Shown: piece by piece, positions 34,992 through 44,393 of the stretch
Numbering within the stretch: position 1 is the stretch's first letter
Layout: each line of letters starts with the position of its first letter
Origin: Agromyces agglutinans
GTDB lineage: Bacteria; Actinomycetota; Actinomycetes; Actinomycetales; Microbacteriaceae
NCBI RefSeq assembly: GCF_009647605.1
Contig: NZ_WJIF01000003.1
Coordinates: 283,987 to 347,986 of the forward strand
Reading direction: 5' to 3'
Length of the DNA: 64,000 nt
Position numbers and translations under genes: made by a program
Notes under the pieces: model-generated
Databases searched by the model: none
What the model saw: only the letters and a program-made list of their open reading frames with translations
Told to the model about the DNA's origin: nothing

Positions 34992-35564
34992 ATGGCGAAG
35001 AACGAGCAACGCCGTCGGGCCCTCGCCGACGCCGGATTGGGCGTACTCGCGCGCGAGGGTACGCGCGGCTTGACCCACCGCGCGATCGATGAGGCGGCGG
35101 GCGTGCCGATCGGCACCGCCTCGAACTACTTCCGCAGTCGCGAGGCGCTCATCGCCGGACTCGTCGACCGCATCGGCGAGCGGCTCGCGCCGAGCCCCGA
35201 CGACCTCGAACGCCGGGCGTCGGAACGCCCGAGCCGCGCCCTGTTCGCCGACTACCTGCGCGACATCGTGCGCCGGCTCTCCGAGCACCGCGAGGTGACG
35301 CTCGCGCTCTTCGAGCTCCGCCTCGAGTCCAGTCGCCGGCCCGAGCTCGCCGCCGTGCTCGGCGCGTGGCAGCGCGCCGGCTTCGAGGCCGACGTCGCGT
35401 TCAACGAGAGCGCCGGCCTGCCCGGCGGCCGGCGCGAGATCGCGCTGTTCCACTACGCGATCGACGGGCTGCTGCTCGACCGACTGACCACCTCGATCGA
35501 TCCGGATGCCTCGACCGACGAGGTCGTCGACGCCCTCGTGGCGGGACTCCTGCCCGAGGGCTGA
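34992..35564 (+). CDS. TetR family transcriptional regulator
   Basis: 190 aa from the ATG at 34992. HTH: RRALADAGLGVLAREGTRGLTHRAIDEAAGVPIGTASNYFRSREALIAGLV, then a TetR_C-type helical ligand domain (YLRDIVRRLSEHREVTLALFELRLESSRRPELAAVLGAW). An in-frame GTG upstream would place the start inside the operator, so the ATG is preferred. It probably represses itself and the divergent DHFR-fold gene. Confidence 0.9.
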   Translation: MAKNEQRRRALADAGLGVLAREGTRGLTHRAIDEAAGVPIGTASNYFRSREALIAGLVDRIGERLAPSPDDLERRASERPSRALFADYLRDIVRRLSEHREVTLALFELRLESSRRPELAAVLGAWQRAGFEADVAFNESAGLPGGRREIALFHYAIDGLLLDRLTTSIDPDASTDEVVDALVAGLLPEG

Positions 35565-35626
35565 CCGAGCTGCCGGCCGCCGCACGCGCGCAGGCCGGCC
35601 GCCACGCGCCAGCCTAGGATCGAGGC

Positions 35627-36208
35627 ATGGCACGCAGGGGGTCGTACGCGAAGGGCGTCGCGAAGCGCGAGGAGATCCTCGCGACCGCCCTCGACGTCAT
35701 CGCCCGCAACGGCTACGGGCGCGCGTCCGTGCGCGAGCTGGCCGATGCCGTGGGCCTCAGCCAAGCGGGTCTCCTGCACTACTTCACGTCGAAGGAGCTG
35801 CTGTTCGCCGAGGTGCTGCGCACGCGCGACGAGGTCGATGCATCGGCGTACGCGACCGACGACGATCCCGACATCACGAGGTACTCGCGGATCATCCGGC
35901 ACAATGCCGACGTGCCGGGCCTCGTCCAGCTCTACGTGCGCCTGTCGGCGGAGGCGACCGACCCGGGGCATCCGGCGCACGCGTTCTTCGCCGATCGGTC
36001 GGCGACGTTCCGGCGCGAGGTGGCCGTCGCGATGCGCGAGGCGCAGGCCGCCGGCCGGGTCGACCCGGGCCTCGACGCCGACCGGCTGACGCTCATGCTG
36101 CTCGCCCTCGCCGACGGCCTGCAGACCCAGTGGCTGATGGATCCGGCCATCGACATGGCCGCGCACATCGACGAGTTCTTCGCGCTGGTGGCAGGGCCAT
36201 CCGCCTGA
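35627..36208 (+). CDS. TetR family transcriptional regulator
   Basis: 193 aa. HTH: KREEILATALDVIARNGYGRASVRELADAVGLSQAGLLHYFTSKELLFAEVLRTRDE; the C-terminal domain (RIIRHNADVPGLVQLYVRLSAEATDPGHPAHAFF) fits the TetR_C_6-type family that often regulates sugar or secondary metabolite genes. It sits between another TetR gene and a ROK gene, all on the plus strand with gaps of 60-80 bp, so a regulated target is not obvious. Confidence 0.9.
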   Translation: MARRGSYAKGVAKREEILATALDVIARNGYGRASVRELADAVGLSQAGLLHYFTSKELLFAEVLRTRDEVDASAYATDDDPDITRYSRIIRHNADVPGLVQLYVRLSAEATDPGHPAHAFFADRSATFRREVAVAMREAQAAGRVDPGLDADRLTLMLLALADGLQTQWLMDPAIDMAAHIDEFFALVAGPSA

Positions 36209-36284
36209 TCGCGGCGGGAATCCGGACTTCGTCCCCCGTTCGGGGGGCGTGACCCTGCGCGCAAGCTGTGCGCATGCTGTCCCC

Positions 36285-37517
36285 ATGACGCAGCTGGGCG
36301 ATCCCCCCGCCCCACCCGACGCCCCTCCCCTCGACGGACCGCGCCTGGCGCAGTCGATCCGGCTCCTCGACCACCTGGTCGAGCACGGCCCGGCGACCCG
36401 CAGCGAACTCGCGAGCGCGACCGGCCTCGGCCGCAGCGCCATCGCCGGCATCACCGCGCGGCTGCTCGACGCCGGCATCCTCGCCGAGGAGACGGATGCC
36501 TCGCCCGACGGCCGCGCCATGCCGCTCGCGCTGGCAGCGGGCCACCACGTGCTCGTGACGACCGAGGTCGGCCCCGACGAGGTCATCGCGACGCTCGCGG
36601 CCCTCGACGGCACCGAGCTCGCGAGGTTCGTCGAGCCGCTCGACGCAGGCGCCGCACCGGCGGCCCTCCTCGACCTGCTCGCGGCCGTGCTCCAGCGGGC
36701 GATCGCCGCGGCCGACCGTCGCGGCGCCCCGGTCGCCGATCTCACGGTGCTCGTCGACGGAGCCGTTGCCGGCCGCCCCGCCGTCGTGGTCGAGGGTGCC
36801 CGCCTCGGCGACGAGCCGATCGACGTCCTCGCCGAGCTGCGCGCCCGGGTTTCCGAGCTCGCCGAGGTCGAGGCCGCACTGCCCGCGCCCGTGCAGCTGC
36901 TGCCCTCGGCGATCGCGGCCGCGTCATCCGAAGCCGAGGCCCTCGGCGTCGCCGACCTGCTGTACCTCGAGGGCGATCCGGCGCTCGCCTCGGCGATCAT
37001 CGTCGACGGGCGGCCGCTGCGCGGCGCGCACGGGCTCGCCGCGTCGATCGCCCACCTGCCGATCGTGCCGAACGGCGTGCGTTGCGACTGCGGCCAGGTC
37101 GGATGCCTCGTCACCGTCGCCGGCCCCGCCCACGTCATCGAACGCGCCGGGCTCGCCGACCTCGAGGCCATGCACGGCCGGCGCGCGGCGATCGACGAGC
37201 TCATCGCCCGCATCGACGCCGCCGACGACCGGGCGCGGTGGTCGTGGCTCGACGCCGCGCTCTGGATCGGTCGCACGCTGCAGGTCGTGGTGCCCGCACT
37301 CGACCCCACGGTCATCGTCATCGGCGGCTACTGGGGCGGGTTCATCCCCGACATCGACGCGGCGTTCCGGCGCAACCGCCCGACCATCGCGGGCGGCGCC
37401 ATCGGCTCCATACCGCGCATCGTGCGCGCCTCCGCCGGCCCAGAGGCCGCGCTCGACGGCGCGCGCCGCCGGGCGCGGGCGCGCCTGGTGGCGGAGCCGC
37501 TGCGGCTCATCGGCTGA
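36285..37517 (+). CDS. ROK family transcriptional regulator
   Basis: 410 aa from the ATG at 36285. N-terminal winged helix (RLLDHLVEHGPATRSELASATGLGRSAIAGITARLLDAGILAEE) and a C-terminal ROK fold with the zinc-type motif RCDCGQVGCLVTV. The phosphate-binding DxGGTK loop of ROK kinases is replaced by TTEVGPDEV, so it should be a sugar-sensing regulator (NagC/XylR-like), not a kinase. No sugar genes are adjacent, so its target lies elsewhere. Confidence 0.88.
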   Translation: MTQLGDPPAPPDAPPLDGPRLAQSIRLLDHLVEHGPATRSELASATGLGRSAIAGITARLLDAGILAEETDASPDGRAMPLALAAGHHVLVTTEVGPDEVIATLAALDGTELARFVEPLDAGAAPAALLDLLAAVLQRAIAAADRRGAPVADLTVLVDGAVAGRPAVVVEGARLGDEPIDVLAELRARVSELAEVEAALPAPVQLLPSAIAAASSEAEALGVADLLYLEGDPALASAIIVDGRPLRGAHGLAASIAHLPIVPNGVRCDCGQVGCLVTVAGPAHVIERAGLADLEAMHGRRAAIDELIARIDAADDRARWSWLDAALWIGRTLQVVVPALDPTVIVIGGYWGGFIPDIDAAFRRNRPTIAGGAIGSIPRIVRASAGPEAALDGARRRARARLVAEPLRLIG

Positions 37518-37603
37518 GCGGGGCGGGCGGGCCGGCCGGCCGGCGCCTGCCGCCGGACCGCGCCGCGGGGAATGATCCGCCACTCGAGACGATTGCACCT
37601 CAC

Positions 37604-38479
37604 ATGTGCACGATCACGCCACCGCGGGGCATCCGGCCGGCTGATGACGCCTCGGTCATCAGCCGCCTCATCGCGGTCCTGCGGTGGTCGATGGTCGACT
37701 TCACCAGTCGCGAGCTGCGGGCCGGCGAGCTGCGGCGCGATGAGCACGACGCGACGCGGTTCCACATGGTCGTCGACGGCACGGTCGAGCTCCACCGAGC
37801 CGACGAGGTCGTGACCCTGCGCCGCGGCGACGTCGCCCTCCTGCCGCACGGCGGCACGACCCGACTCGCGGCACGGCGCGACGCGCGCGTGCTCAGCGCG
37901 ACGATCGCGCTGCTCGGCCCGCATCCGACGATGATCCGCGCGATGCCGCCCCTGCTCGCGGCGTACGGATTCGTCGAGCGCGAGCCCGGTTTCGCGAGCC
38001 TGCTCGACACGATGCACCGCGAGGCCTCCGAGGCCAGGCCCGGCGCCGACACCGTCATCGCGGGCCTGACCGACGTGGTGATCTCGGCGGCGGTGCGGTT
38101 CTGGCTCGAGCACGGGTGCGGCACGGCGCGCACCTGGCTGGCCGCGGCATCCGACCCGAACGTCGGCGAAGTCCTCGCCGCGATCCACGAGAACCCCGGT
38201 TCGCCGTGGACGGTCGAATCGCTCGCGCGCATCGCCCGCGCATCCCGCTCGCAGTTCGCGGAGCAGTTCCGCGCCGCCGTCGGCGACACCCCGGCACGGT
38301 ACGTCACGCGGATCCGGATGGCGCAGGCCGAGCGGATGCTCCGCGACGGCGAGCCCGTCGGCGGCATCGCGCACCGCCTCGGCTACGACAGCGAGGAGGG
38401 GTTCAGCCGCGCGTTCCGCCGCCACAGCGGCGTCGCCCCGAGCCGGTGGCGACGGGCCGCGCTGCAGCCCGTCGCCTGA
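37604..38479 (+). CDS. AraC family transcriptional regulator, cupin sensor
   Basis: 291 aa from the ATG at 37604. N-terminal cupin (RWSMVDFTSRELRAGELRRDEHDATRFHMVVDGTVELHRADEVVTLRRGDVALLPHGGTTRL) and C-terminal double HTH (WTVESLARIARASRSQFAEQFRAAVGDTPARYVTRIRMAQAERMLRDGEPVGGIAHRLGYDSEEGFSRAFRRHSGVAPSRWRR). This arrangement (AraC_binding_2/Cupin_6) usually controls a neighbouring MFS pump; the converging MFS gene (38516-39736) is the obvious candidate. The gap before it (37518-37603) has a GC-rich palindromic tract near 37530 that may end the ROK transcript. Confidence 0.92.
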   Translation: MCTITPPRGIRPADDASVISRLIAVLRWSMVDFTSRELRAGELRRDEHDATRFHMVVDGTVELHRADEVVTLRRGDVALLPHGGTTRLAARRDARVLSATIALLGPHPTMIRAMPPLLAAYGFVEREPGFASLLDTMHREASEARPGADTVIAGLTDVVISAAVRFWLEHGCGTARTWLAAASDPNVGEVLAAIHENPGSPWTVESLARIARASRSQFAEQFRAAVGDTPARYVTRIRMAQAERMLRDGEPVGGIAHRLGYDSEEGFSRAFRRHSGVAPSRWRRAALQPVA

Positions 38480-38515
38480 CCTCATCCGCCGGTCGGCCCG
38501 GATCGACCGCGCCGG

Positions 38516-39736
38516 TCACCTGGCCTTCGCCGCGGTGAGCACGACCGCGCCGAGCACCGCGGCGACGCCGCCTCCGAGGAATGCGGCCTGCACGCCGACC
38601 GAGTCGACGAGCAGCCCGCCGACGGCCGCACCCACGGTGATGGCGATCTGGAATGCGGCCACGACGAGGCCGCCGCTGCTCTCGAGCCGGTCGGGCGCGA
38701 CGCGCGCCATCCACGTCTGCACCATCGTCGGGATGGCGCCGAAGCCGGCCCCCCACACCACGACGGCGATCGCGGCGGCGACGGGGTTCGCCCCCGCCAG
38801 CGCGTACAGCACCGTCGCCGCGCCGATCGCGGTCGGCGCTCCGATCACGAGGACGCCGAGTCGCCGGTCGGCGATCGGCCCGGCGACCAGGTTGCCCGCG
38901 AACGAGGCGACGCCGAACACCGCGAGCAGCATGGCGAGGGCCGCGGGCGAGGCGCCGCCGATCTCCTCGAACGCCGGGCGCAGGTAGGTGAACCCGATGA
39001 AGTGGCCTCCCGCGATGAGCACGATCGCCAGCACGCCCAGCGCGACCACGGGCCGCGCGGCGGTTCGCACCAGGGTGCGGAAGCCCGGCGCACCGGTCGG
39101 CGGAACCGACGGCAGGGTCAGCAGCTGCACGACGAGGGCGACGATGCCGGCGGCGGCCGCGCCGAGGAACACCGTGCGCCACCCCACCAGTTCGCCGAGG
39201 AACGCCCCGGCCGGCACCGCCGCGATCGTCGCGAGCGAGACGCCCATGTTGACGATCGTCATCGCACGCCCCAGCCGGTCGGCCGGCACGAGCTGGGCCG
39301 TCACGGCGAGCGACATGGCCCAGAAGCCCGAGATCGCGAGCCCGAGCAGCAGTCGCGACGCGAGCATGAGCCCGAAGACCGGCGCGATCGAGACGAGCAC
39401 GTTGGAGAGCACGGCGAGGGCCGTGAGGGCCACCATGACCCAGCGGCGGTCGATCCGCGGCAACGCCGAGACGACCAGCGGACCGCCGATGATGCCGATG
39501 ACGCTCGTGGCGGTCACGAGCTGACCCGCAGTGCCCTCCGAGATGCCGAGGTCGGCGGCGATGGGCGAGAGCAGGCTGGCAGGCAGGAACTCGCTCGCGA
39601 CGAGCGTGAAGATCCCGAGGCCGAGCGAGACGACCCCGGCCCACGCGGCCCGGCGCGGCGGACGATGCGGCGCGGACGCCGGCGCATCGCGGCTGGATCC
39701 GACGACGGCCGGGGTGCTTGCGGTGTTGATGGACAT
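38516..39736 (-). CDS. MFS transporter, DHA1-type drug or purine efflux
   Basis: 406 aa from the ATG at 39734-39736 with AAGGAG upstream. Twelve hydrophobic segments. GLGIFTLVASEFLPASLLSPIAADLGISEGTAGQLVTATSV is the DHA1 opening with the acidic residue in TM1; GFWAMSLAVTAQLVPADRLGRAM follows. It resembles AraJ/NepI-type exporters of sugars, nucleosides or drugs. Converges on the AraC gene with a 36-bp gap. Confidence 0.9.
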   Translation of the reverse strand: MSINTASTPAVVGSSRDAPASAPHRPPRRAAWAGVVSLGLGIFTLVASEFLPASLLSPIAADLGISEGTAGQLVTATSVIGIIGGPLVVSALPRIDRRWVMVALTALAVLSNVLVSIAPVFGLMLASRLLLGLAISGFWAMSLAVTAQLVPADRLGRAMTIVNMGVSLATIAAVPAGAFLGELVGWRTVFLGAAAAGIVALVVQLLTLPSVPPTGAPGFRTLVRTAARPVVALGVLAIVLIAGGHFIGFTYLRPAFEEIGGASPAALAMLLAVFGVASFAGNLVAGPIADRRLGVLVIGAPTAIGAATVLYALAGANPVAAAIAVVVWGAGFGAIPTMVQTWMARVAPDRLESSGGLVVAAFQIAITVGAAVGGLLVDSVGVQAAFLGGGVAAVLGAVVLTAAKAR

Positions 39737-39842
39737 GCGGCTCCTTCAGGTGGAACTCCACCCTCGCCCGGCCACGACGCCCGCGCCCGACCGTTCGTCG
39801 CCGGCACCCGACGGATCGTCCGGAAGGTGGCGGGGCGCGGTC

Positions 39843-40598
39843 TCAGCCGTGGGTGCGGCGCCCACCGAACCGCGACCTCACGCCCCAGGCCGTGACCTTC
39901 GCCATGGCCTCGAGCACGATGCCGAGGCTCATCTTCGACCGGCCCTGCGTGCGCTCGACGAAGGTCACCGGCACCTCCACGACCCGCAGGCCGGCCTCGT
40001 GGGCGTGCCACAGCATGTCGACCTGGAAGCCGTAGCCGCGCGTGTGGACATCGGCGAGGGGCATCCGTCGCAGGGCGTCGGCGCGGAAGACGCGGTAGCC
40101 CGCGGTCGTGTCGCGCGTCGGCACTCGCAGCACGGAGCGCGCGTACGCGCTGCCGCTGCGCGAGAGCCATTCGCGGTGCTTCGGCCAGTTCTCGATGCGG
40201 CCGCCGGGCACCCAGCGCGATCCGATCACGAGGTCGACGGGGCCCGGGGCATCCGTTCGCTCGATCGCGGCGAGCAGCGCCGGCAGGTCCTCGGGGCGGT
40301 GCGAGCCGTCGGCGTCCATCTGCACGATCGGGTCGTGGCCGCGCTCGAGCGCCCAATCGAACGCCTCGAGGTACGCGGCGCCCAGCCCGGCCTTGCCGGC
40401 GCGGTGCAGCACGTGCACCGAGGCATCCGCCCCGGCGAGCCGGTCGGCGAGCTCGCCCGTGCCGTCGGGCGAGGCGTCGTCGACGACGAGCACCGCGGCC
40501 TCGGGCACGGCCGCGCGCACGCGGCCGACGATCGCGGCGAGGTTCTCGCGCTCGTTGAACGTGGGAATCACCACGAGGGGACGGGGCATCCCGTGCAT
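39843..40598 (-). CDS. Polyprenol monophosphomannose synthase-like glycosyltransferase (GT2)
   Basis: 251 aa from the ATG at 40596-40598; a second ATG nine bases later (40589) is an alternative. VVIPTFNERENLAAIVGRV, VLVVDDASPDGTGELAD, QMDADGSHRPEDLPAL (DxD metal motif), VIGSRWVPGGRIENWPKHREWLSRSGSAYARSVLRVPTRDTTAGYRVFRADAL are characteristic of dolichol/polyprenol phosphate mannose synthases. It would make polyprenyl-phospho-mannose for cell-envelope glycans on the cytoplasmic side. No membrane domain of its own is seen. Confidence 0.92.
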   Translation of the reverse strand: MHGMPRPLVVIPTFNERENLAAIVGRVRAAVPEAAVLVVDDASPDGTGELADRLAGADASVHVLHRAGKAGLGAAYLEAFDWALERGHDPIVQMDADGSHRPEDLPALLAAIERTDAPGPVDLVIGSRWVPGGRIENWPKHREWLSRSGSAYARSVLRVPTRDTTAGYRVFRADALRRMPLADVHTRGYGFQVDMLWHAHEAGLRVVEVPVTFVERTQGRSKMSLGIVLEAMAKVTAWGVRSRFGGRRTHG

Positions 40599-40635
40599 CG
40601 TAGCCGGTCGAGGCGACCCGCCCGTGACCCCTTCG

Positions 40636-42129
40636 CTAGCGAACGCCCGACATCAGCCGCAGCACCGGGCGCGCCCCGACGGCGAGACCCGCGCCGAGCA
40701 CGATGGCGATGGCGCCCAGCACCCCGAAGTACGTCGCCTCGTTCACGACTGTGTAGAACTCGGCCAGCAGGCCCGCGATCGACGTGCCGAGCGCGACCGA
40801 CAGGAAGAACAGGGCCACCATCTGCGTGTGGAACACCGCGGGTGCGAGCTTCGTCGCGACCGACAGGCCGACCGGGGAGAGCAGCAGCTCGGCGACGGTG
40901 AACGTGAAGAGGATCAGCACCATCCACAGCAGCGGGGTCGAGTTCGCGCCGCCGTCGGCGAACGGGAGGAAGAGCAGGAACGCGAGGCCCATGATCGCCG
41001 TCCCGGCGGCGAACTTGACGGGCGTCGAGGGCTGCCGGTCGCCGAGCTTCGTCCAGATCGCCGCGAAGACGCCGGAGAGCACGATGATGAAGATCGGATT
41101 GATCGACTGGACCCAGGGCACCGGCATGATCCAGCCGAACAGGTCGCGGTTCAGCTGCTCGTCGGCGTAGATCGTGAGCACCGTGAACTGCTGCTGGTAC
41201 AGCGACCAGAACGCGACGCTCGCGATGAACAGCGGGATGAACGCGAACACGCGACGACGCTCCACCGGGGTGATGCGGTGACTGCCGAGGATCACGATGA
41301 AGTACGCGACCGCCGCGACGATCGTGCCTCCGATGACCCAGGTCACGAGGTTCCCGGCCGTGATCAGACCGGTCAGCACGAGGATCGCGACGACGAGGAC
41401 GGCGGCGACGGCGATGCCGACGACCACCATCCGTCGTTCGCGCGGCAGCGGGTTCGGCACGACGGATGCCTCGCGCGGCAGGTTCCTCCGACCGAACGAG
41501 TACTGGACCAGGCCGATCGCCATGCCGACCGCGGCGAGCGCGAAGCCCCAGTGGAAGCCCCACGCGTCCTGCACGAGGCCGGTCAGGATCGGACCGAGGA
41601 ACGCGCCGAGGTTGATGCCGAGGTAGAAGATCGAGAACCCGGCGTCGCGGCGCGGGTCGTGCTCGGAGTACAGCGTGCCGACGACGCTCGTCGCGTTGGC
41701 CTTGAGGCCTCCCGACCCGAAGGCGACGAGCACGAGCCCGACGCCGACGCCCAGGAATCCGGGCAGCACGGCCAGCGCGACGTGCCCGGCCATGATGACG
41801 ATCGCGGAGTAGAACAGCACGCGCTCGCTGCCGAGCAGGCGGTCGGCCACCCACGCGCCGAGGATGGTCGAGAGGTAGACCGCACCGCCGTACGCACCGA
41901 CGATGCCGGCGGCGGCCGTCTGGTCCATGCCGAGGCCGCCGTCGGTCGCGGAGTAGTACAGGTACAGCAGCAGGATGCCCTGCATGCCGTAGAAGCTGAA
42001 CCGCTCCCACATCTCGACGCCGAAGATGTGCACGAGCGGTCGCGGCTGACCGAGGAATCCGCGGTCGCCGCTCGTGTCCCGTTCCTGCTCGCCGGCCTCC
42101 GCAGGCGCAGGCCCAGTCGTCTCCCCCAT
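40636..42129 (-). CDS. POT/PTR family proton-dependent oligopeptide transporter
   Basis: 497 aa. The E-x-x-E-R-F signature is present as VEMWERFSFYGMQGILLLYL, followed by TAAAGIVGAYGGAVYLSTILGAWVADRLLGSER and GGLKANATSVVGTLY. About fourteen hydrophobic segments, the long DtpT-type form. Imports di- and tripeptides using the proton gradient. Diverges from the DUF4097 lipoprotein gene; a GGGGGTCACCCCC palindrome lies in the gap (42192-42204). Confidence 0.93.
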   Translation of the reverse strand: MGETTGPAPAEAGEQERDTSGDRGFLGQPRPLVHIFGVEMWERFSFYGMQGILLLYLYYSATDGGLGMDQTAAAGIVGAYGGAVYLSTILGAWVADRLLGSERVLFYSAIVIMAGHVALAVLPGFLGVGVGLVLVAFGSGGLKANATSVVGTLYSEHDPRRDAGFSIFYLGINLGAFLGPILTGLVQDAWGFHWGFALAAVGMAIGLVQYSFGRRNLPREASVVPNPLPRERRMVVVGIAVAAVLVVAILVLTGLITAGNLVTWVIGGTIVAAVAYFIVILGSHRITPVERRRVFAFIPLFIASVAFWSLYQQQFTVLTIYADEQLNRDLFGWIMPVPWVQSINPIFIIVLSGVFAAIWTKLGDRQPSTPVKFAAGTAIMGLAFLLFLPFADGGANSTPLLWMVLILFTFTVAELLLSPVGLSVATKLAPAVFHTQMVALFFLSVALGTSIAGLLAEFYTVVNEATYFGVLGAIAIVLGAGLAVGARPVLRLMSGVR

Positions 42130-42276
42130 GGGCGGCAGCCTAGACCCGGGTCGGGGATGCCGCGAGGAGCGGCTGGCCCCTCGTGGAAGGTGGGGGTCAC
42201 CCCCCGCGTCCCGGCGGGCGTCGCTGGCTAGGGTCGGATCAGGACGCGATCAGGCGTCCGTGTGCGAGGGGGAATC

Positions 42277-43029
42277 ATGGAAACCGCGAAGCGTCCGACG
42301 ACGCGAATCGTGACGGCGGCCGCACTGGCCGCGATGACGGCGTTCGTCCTGGGGGGCTGCGCGCTGCTCGGCCCACCGCACACGATCACCGACTCGGCGG
42401 CCGTGACCGAGGCGGTGACCGCGATCGAGATCGACCAGCCCGACGGCGCGGTCGTCGTACAGGCCGACGACGACGCCACGGAGATCTCGATCGAGCGCAC
42501 CGTGCACTACCGCGGGCCCGAGCGCGAGATCGGCGAGACGCACGCGGTCGAGGGCGGCACGCTCGTGCTCGGCGGGTGCGGGCGCAACTGCTCGGTCGAC
42601 TACGTGCTCGAGGTGCCTGCCGGGCTCGACGTCTCGGGTGAGACGACGAACGGCTCGATCGAGCTCTCCGGGGTCGCGGAGGTCGCCGTGTCGACCTCGA
42701 ACGGACGCATCGAGCTCGACGGCGTGACCGGCTCCGTCGATGCCGACACGTCGAACGGACGCATCATCGGCACCGACCTCACGGGCGACGGCGTCGAGGC
42801 GAGCACGTCGAACGGCGCCATCGAGCTCGAGCTCGGCACCCCGCAGGATGTCACGGCGGACACCTCCAACGGCTCGATCGAGCTGCGCGTGCCCGACGCC
42901 CGCTACCGCGTCGAGACCGAGACCTCGAACGGCGGCATCGACGTCGGCATCGACGACCTCGCCGACGGCGAGTTCACGCTCGACCTGCGCACCTCGAACG
43001 GGTCGATCACGGTGTCGCCGGTGCGCTGA
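42277..43029 (+). CDS. DUF4097 beta-strand repeat lipoprotein
   Basis: 250 aa from the ATG at 42277 (CGAGGGGG upstream). Lipobox LGGC near residue 28. The mature protein carries at least seven repeats built on T-S-N-G (TTNGSIELSG, STSNGRIELDG, DTSNGRIIG, STSNGAIELE, DTSNGSIELR, ETSNGGIDVG, RTSNGSITVS), spaced roughly 18-22 residues, typical of the right-handed beta-solenoid in DUF4097/adhesin-like proteins. Surface-exposed; function unknown. Confidence 0.9.
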   Translation: METAKRPTTRIVTAAALAAMTAFVLGGCALLGPPHTITDSAAVTEAVTAIEIDQPDGAVVVQADDDATEISIERTVHYRGPEREIGETHAVEGGTLVLGGCGRNCSVDYVLEVPAGLDVSGETTNGSIELSGVAEVAVSTSNGRIELDGVTGSVDADTSNGRIIGTDLTGDGVEASTSNGAIELELGTPQDVTADTSNGSIELRVPDARYRVETETSNGGIDVGIDDLADGEFTLDLRTSNGSITVSPVR

Positions 43030-43062
43030 TCGGGCCGGGCGGGCCGAGCGGGCGAGCCCGGC

Positions 43063-43866
43063 TCAGCCGTTCTTCGCGTCGCGCCAGGCGAGGTAGCCGC
43101 GCACGGCGTCGAGGTCGTAGTCGGGCCCCGAGATGCCGAGGGTGAACAGGCGCACGCCGGCGTCGTAGAGCGCGTCGGCGTGCTCGAGGTCGGGCGTGCC
43201 GCGGGTGAGCTCGTTCGAGACGACGAGATCCGAGACGTCGCGGCCGACCTCGTCGCCCCAGCGGGCGATGACGTCGAGCTTGTGCGCGAGGTCGCCCGGC
43301 GCGACGAACGAGTGCCAGATGTCGGCGTGCTCGGCGACGATGCGCAGCGTCTTCTGCTCGCCCTTGCCGCCGATCATGATCGGGATGTCGCGCGTCGGCG
43401 CCGGGTTGAGTGCGGCCCACCGCGCGCGGATACGCGGCAGCGCGTCGGCGAGGTCGCGCAGGCGCGAGCCCGGCGTGCCGAAGGGGTATCCGTACTCGTC
43501 GTAGTCGCGCTCGAACCAGCCGGCACCGGTGCCGAAGATGAACCGGCCGGTGCCCGAGCCCTTCGCGCTGATGTGGTCGAGCGTGCGCGCCATGTCTGCC
43601 TGCAGGTCGGCGCCGCGGTACGAGTTGCAGTTCACGAGCGTGCCGAACTCGATGCGCTCGGTCTGCTCGGCCCAGGCGCCGAGCATGGTCCACGCCTCGA
43701 AGTGCAGGCCCTCGGGGTCGCCCGTGAGGGGGAAGAAGTGATCCCAGTTGAAGGCGATGTCGACGCCGAGCTCTTCGAGGCGGAGCACGGTGTCGCGGAT
43801 GGCCGAGTACTCGGCGTGCTGGGGCTGGACCTGGATTCCGAGGCGGACGGGGGTGTCGAGACGCAT
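43063..43866 (-). CDS. LLM-class F420-dependent oxidoreductase
   Basis: 267 aa. RLGIQVQPQHAEYSAIRDTVLRLEELGVDIAFNWDHFFPL, IEFGTLVNCNSYRGADLQADMARTLDHIS, GRFIFGTGAGWFERDYDEYGYPFG and DIPIMIGGKGEQKTLRIVAEHADIWH are F420-dependent LLM-family blocks. Cytoplasmic TIM-barrel reductase or dehydrogenase of unknown substrate. Convergent with the DUF4097 gene and divergent from an Lrp gene. Confidence 0.92.
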   Translation of the reverse strand: MRLDTPVRLGIQVQPQHAEYSAIRDTVLRLEELGVDIAFNWDHFFPLTGDPEGLHFEAWTMLGAWAEQTERIEFGTLVNCNSYRGADLQADMARTLDHISAKGSGTGRFIFGTGAGWFERDYDEYGYPFGTPGSRLRDLADALPRIRARWAALNPAPTRDIPIMIGGKGEQKTLRIVAEHADIWHSFVAPGDLAHKLDVIARWGDEVGRDVSDLVVSNELTRGTPDLEHADALYDAGVRLFTLGISGPDYDLDAVRGYLAWRDAKNG

Positions 43867-43955
43867 TCGACCAGCCTATGGCCGTTCCCCGGCGTACGCA
43901 CGAAATCGGCGTCAACGGGTATCCCGACGCAATGATCGGCCGTACACTCGCGAAC

Positions 43956-44393
43956 ATGGACAACCTCGACCGCGCCATCCTCGACCTGCTCCGCCAGAAC
44001 TCGCGGGCCGGGTACGGCGACATCGGCTCGTCGGTCGGGCTGTCGGCCTCGGCCGTGAAGCGACGGGTCGACCGCCTCGTCGGCGATGGGGTCATCCGCA
44101 GCTTCACGATCCAGGTCGACCCGGCGGTCGATGGCATGAGCACCGAGGCGTACGTCGAGCTGTTCTGCCGCGGCACCGTCGCCCCCGAGGAGTTGCGGCG
44201 CATCCTCCAGGACGTGCCGGAGGTCGTCTACGCCGGCACCGTCACGGGCAGCGCCGACGCGATCGTGCACATGCGCGCACGCGACATCACGTCGTTGGAG
44301 GACGCGCTCGAACGCGTCCGGATCGCCCCGAACGTCGACCACACGAGGAGCGCGATCGTGCTCTCGAGACTCGTCAACCGGCAGCGCGACTGA
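43956..44393 (+). CDS. Lrp/AsnC family transcriptional regulator
   Basis: 145 aa. MDNLDRAILDLLRQNSRAGYGDIGSSVGLSASAVKRRVDRLVGDGVIRSFTIQVDP is the Lrp HTH, followed by an AsnC-type RAM domain (STEAYVELFCRGTVAPEELRRIL...VVYAGTVTGSADAIVHMRARDITSLEDALERVR). ATG 43956 fits the family N-terminus; TACACT at 43943-43948 as -10 box predicts transcription from the start codon (leaderless). An earlier in-frame ATG at 43932 would add eight residues. Stop overlaps the GntR start (TGATG), so they form one unit. Confidence 0.9.
   Translation: MDNLDRAILDLLRQNSRAGYGDIGSSVGLSASAVKRRVDRLVGDGVIRSFTIQVDPAVDGMSTEAYVELFCRGTVAPEELRRILQDVPEVVYAGTVTGSADAIVHMRARDITSLEDALERVRIAPNVDHTRSAIVLSRLVNRQRD

Noticed and set aside
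34335..35633. 432-residue reading of the DHFR-like gene
   Set aside because: The extension runs antisense through the TetR gene; the ATG at 34922 begins exactly at the family N-terminus.
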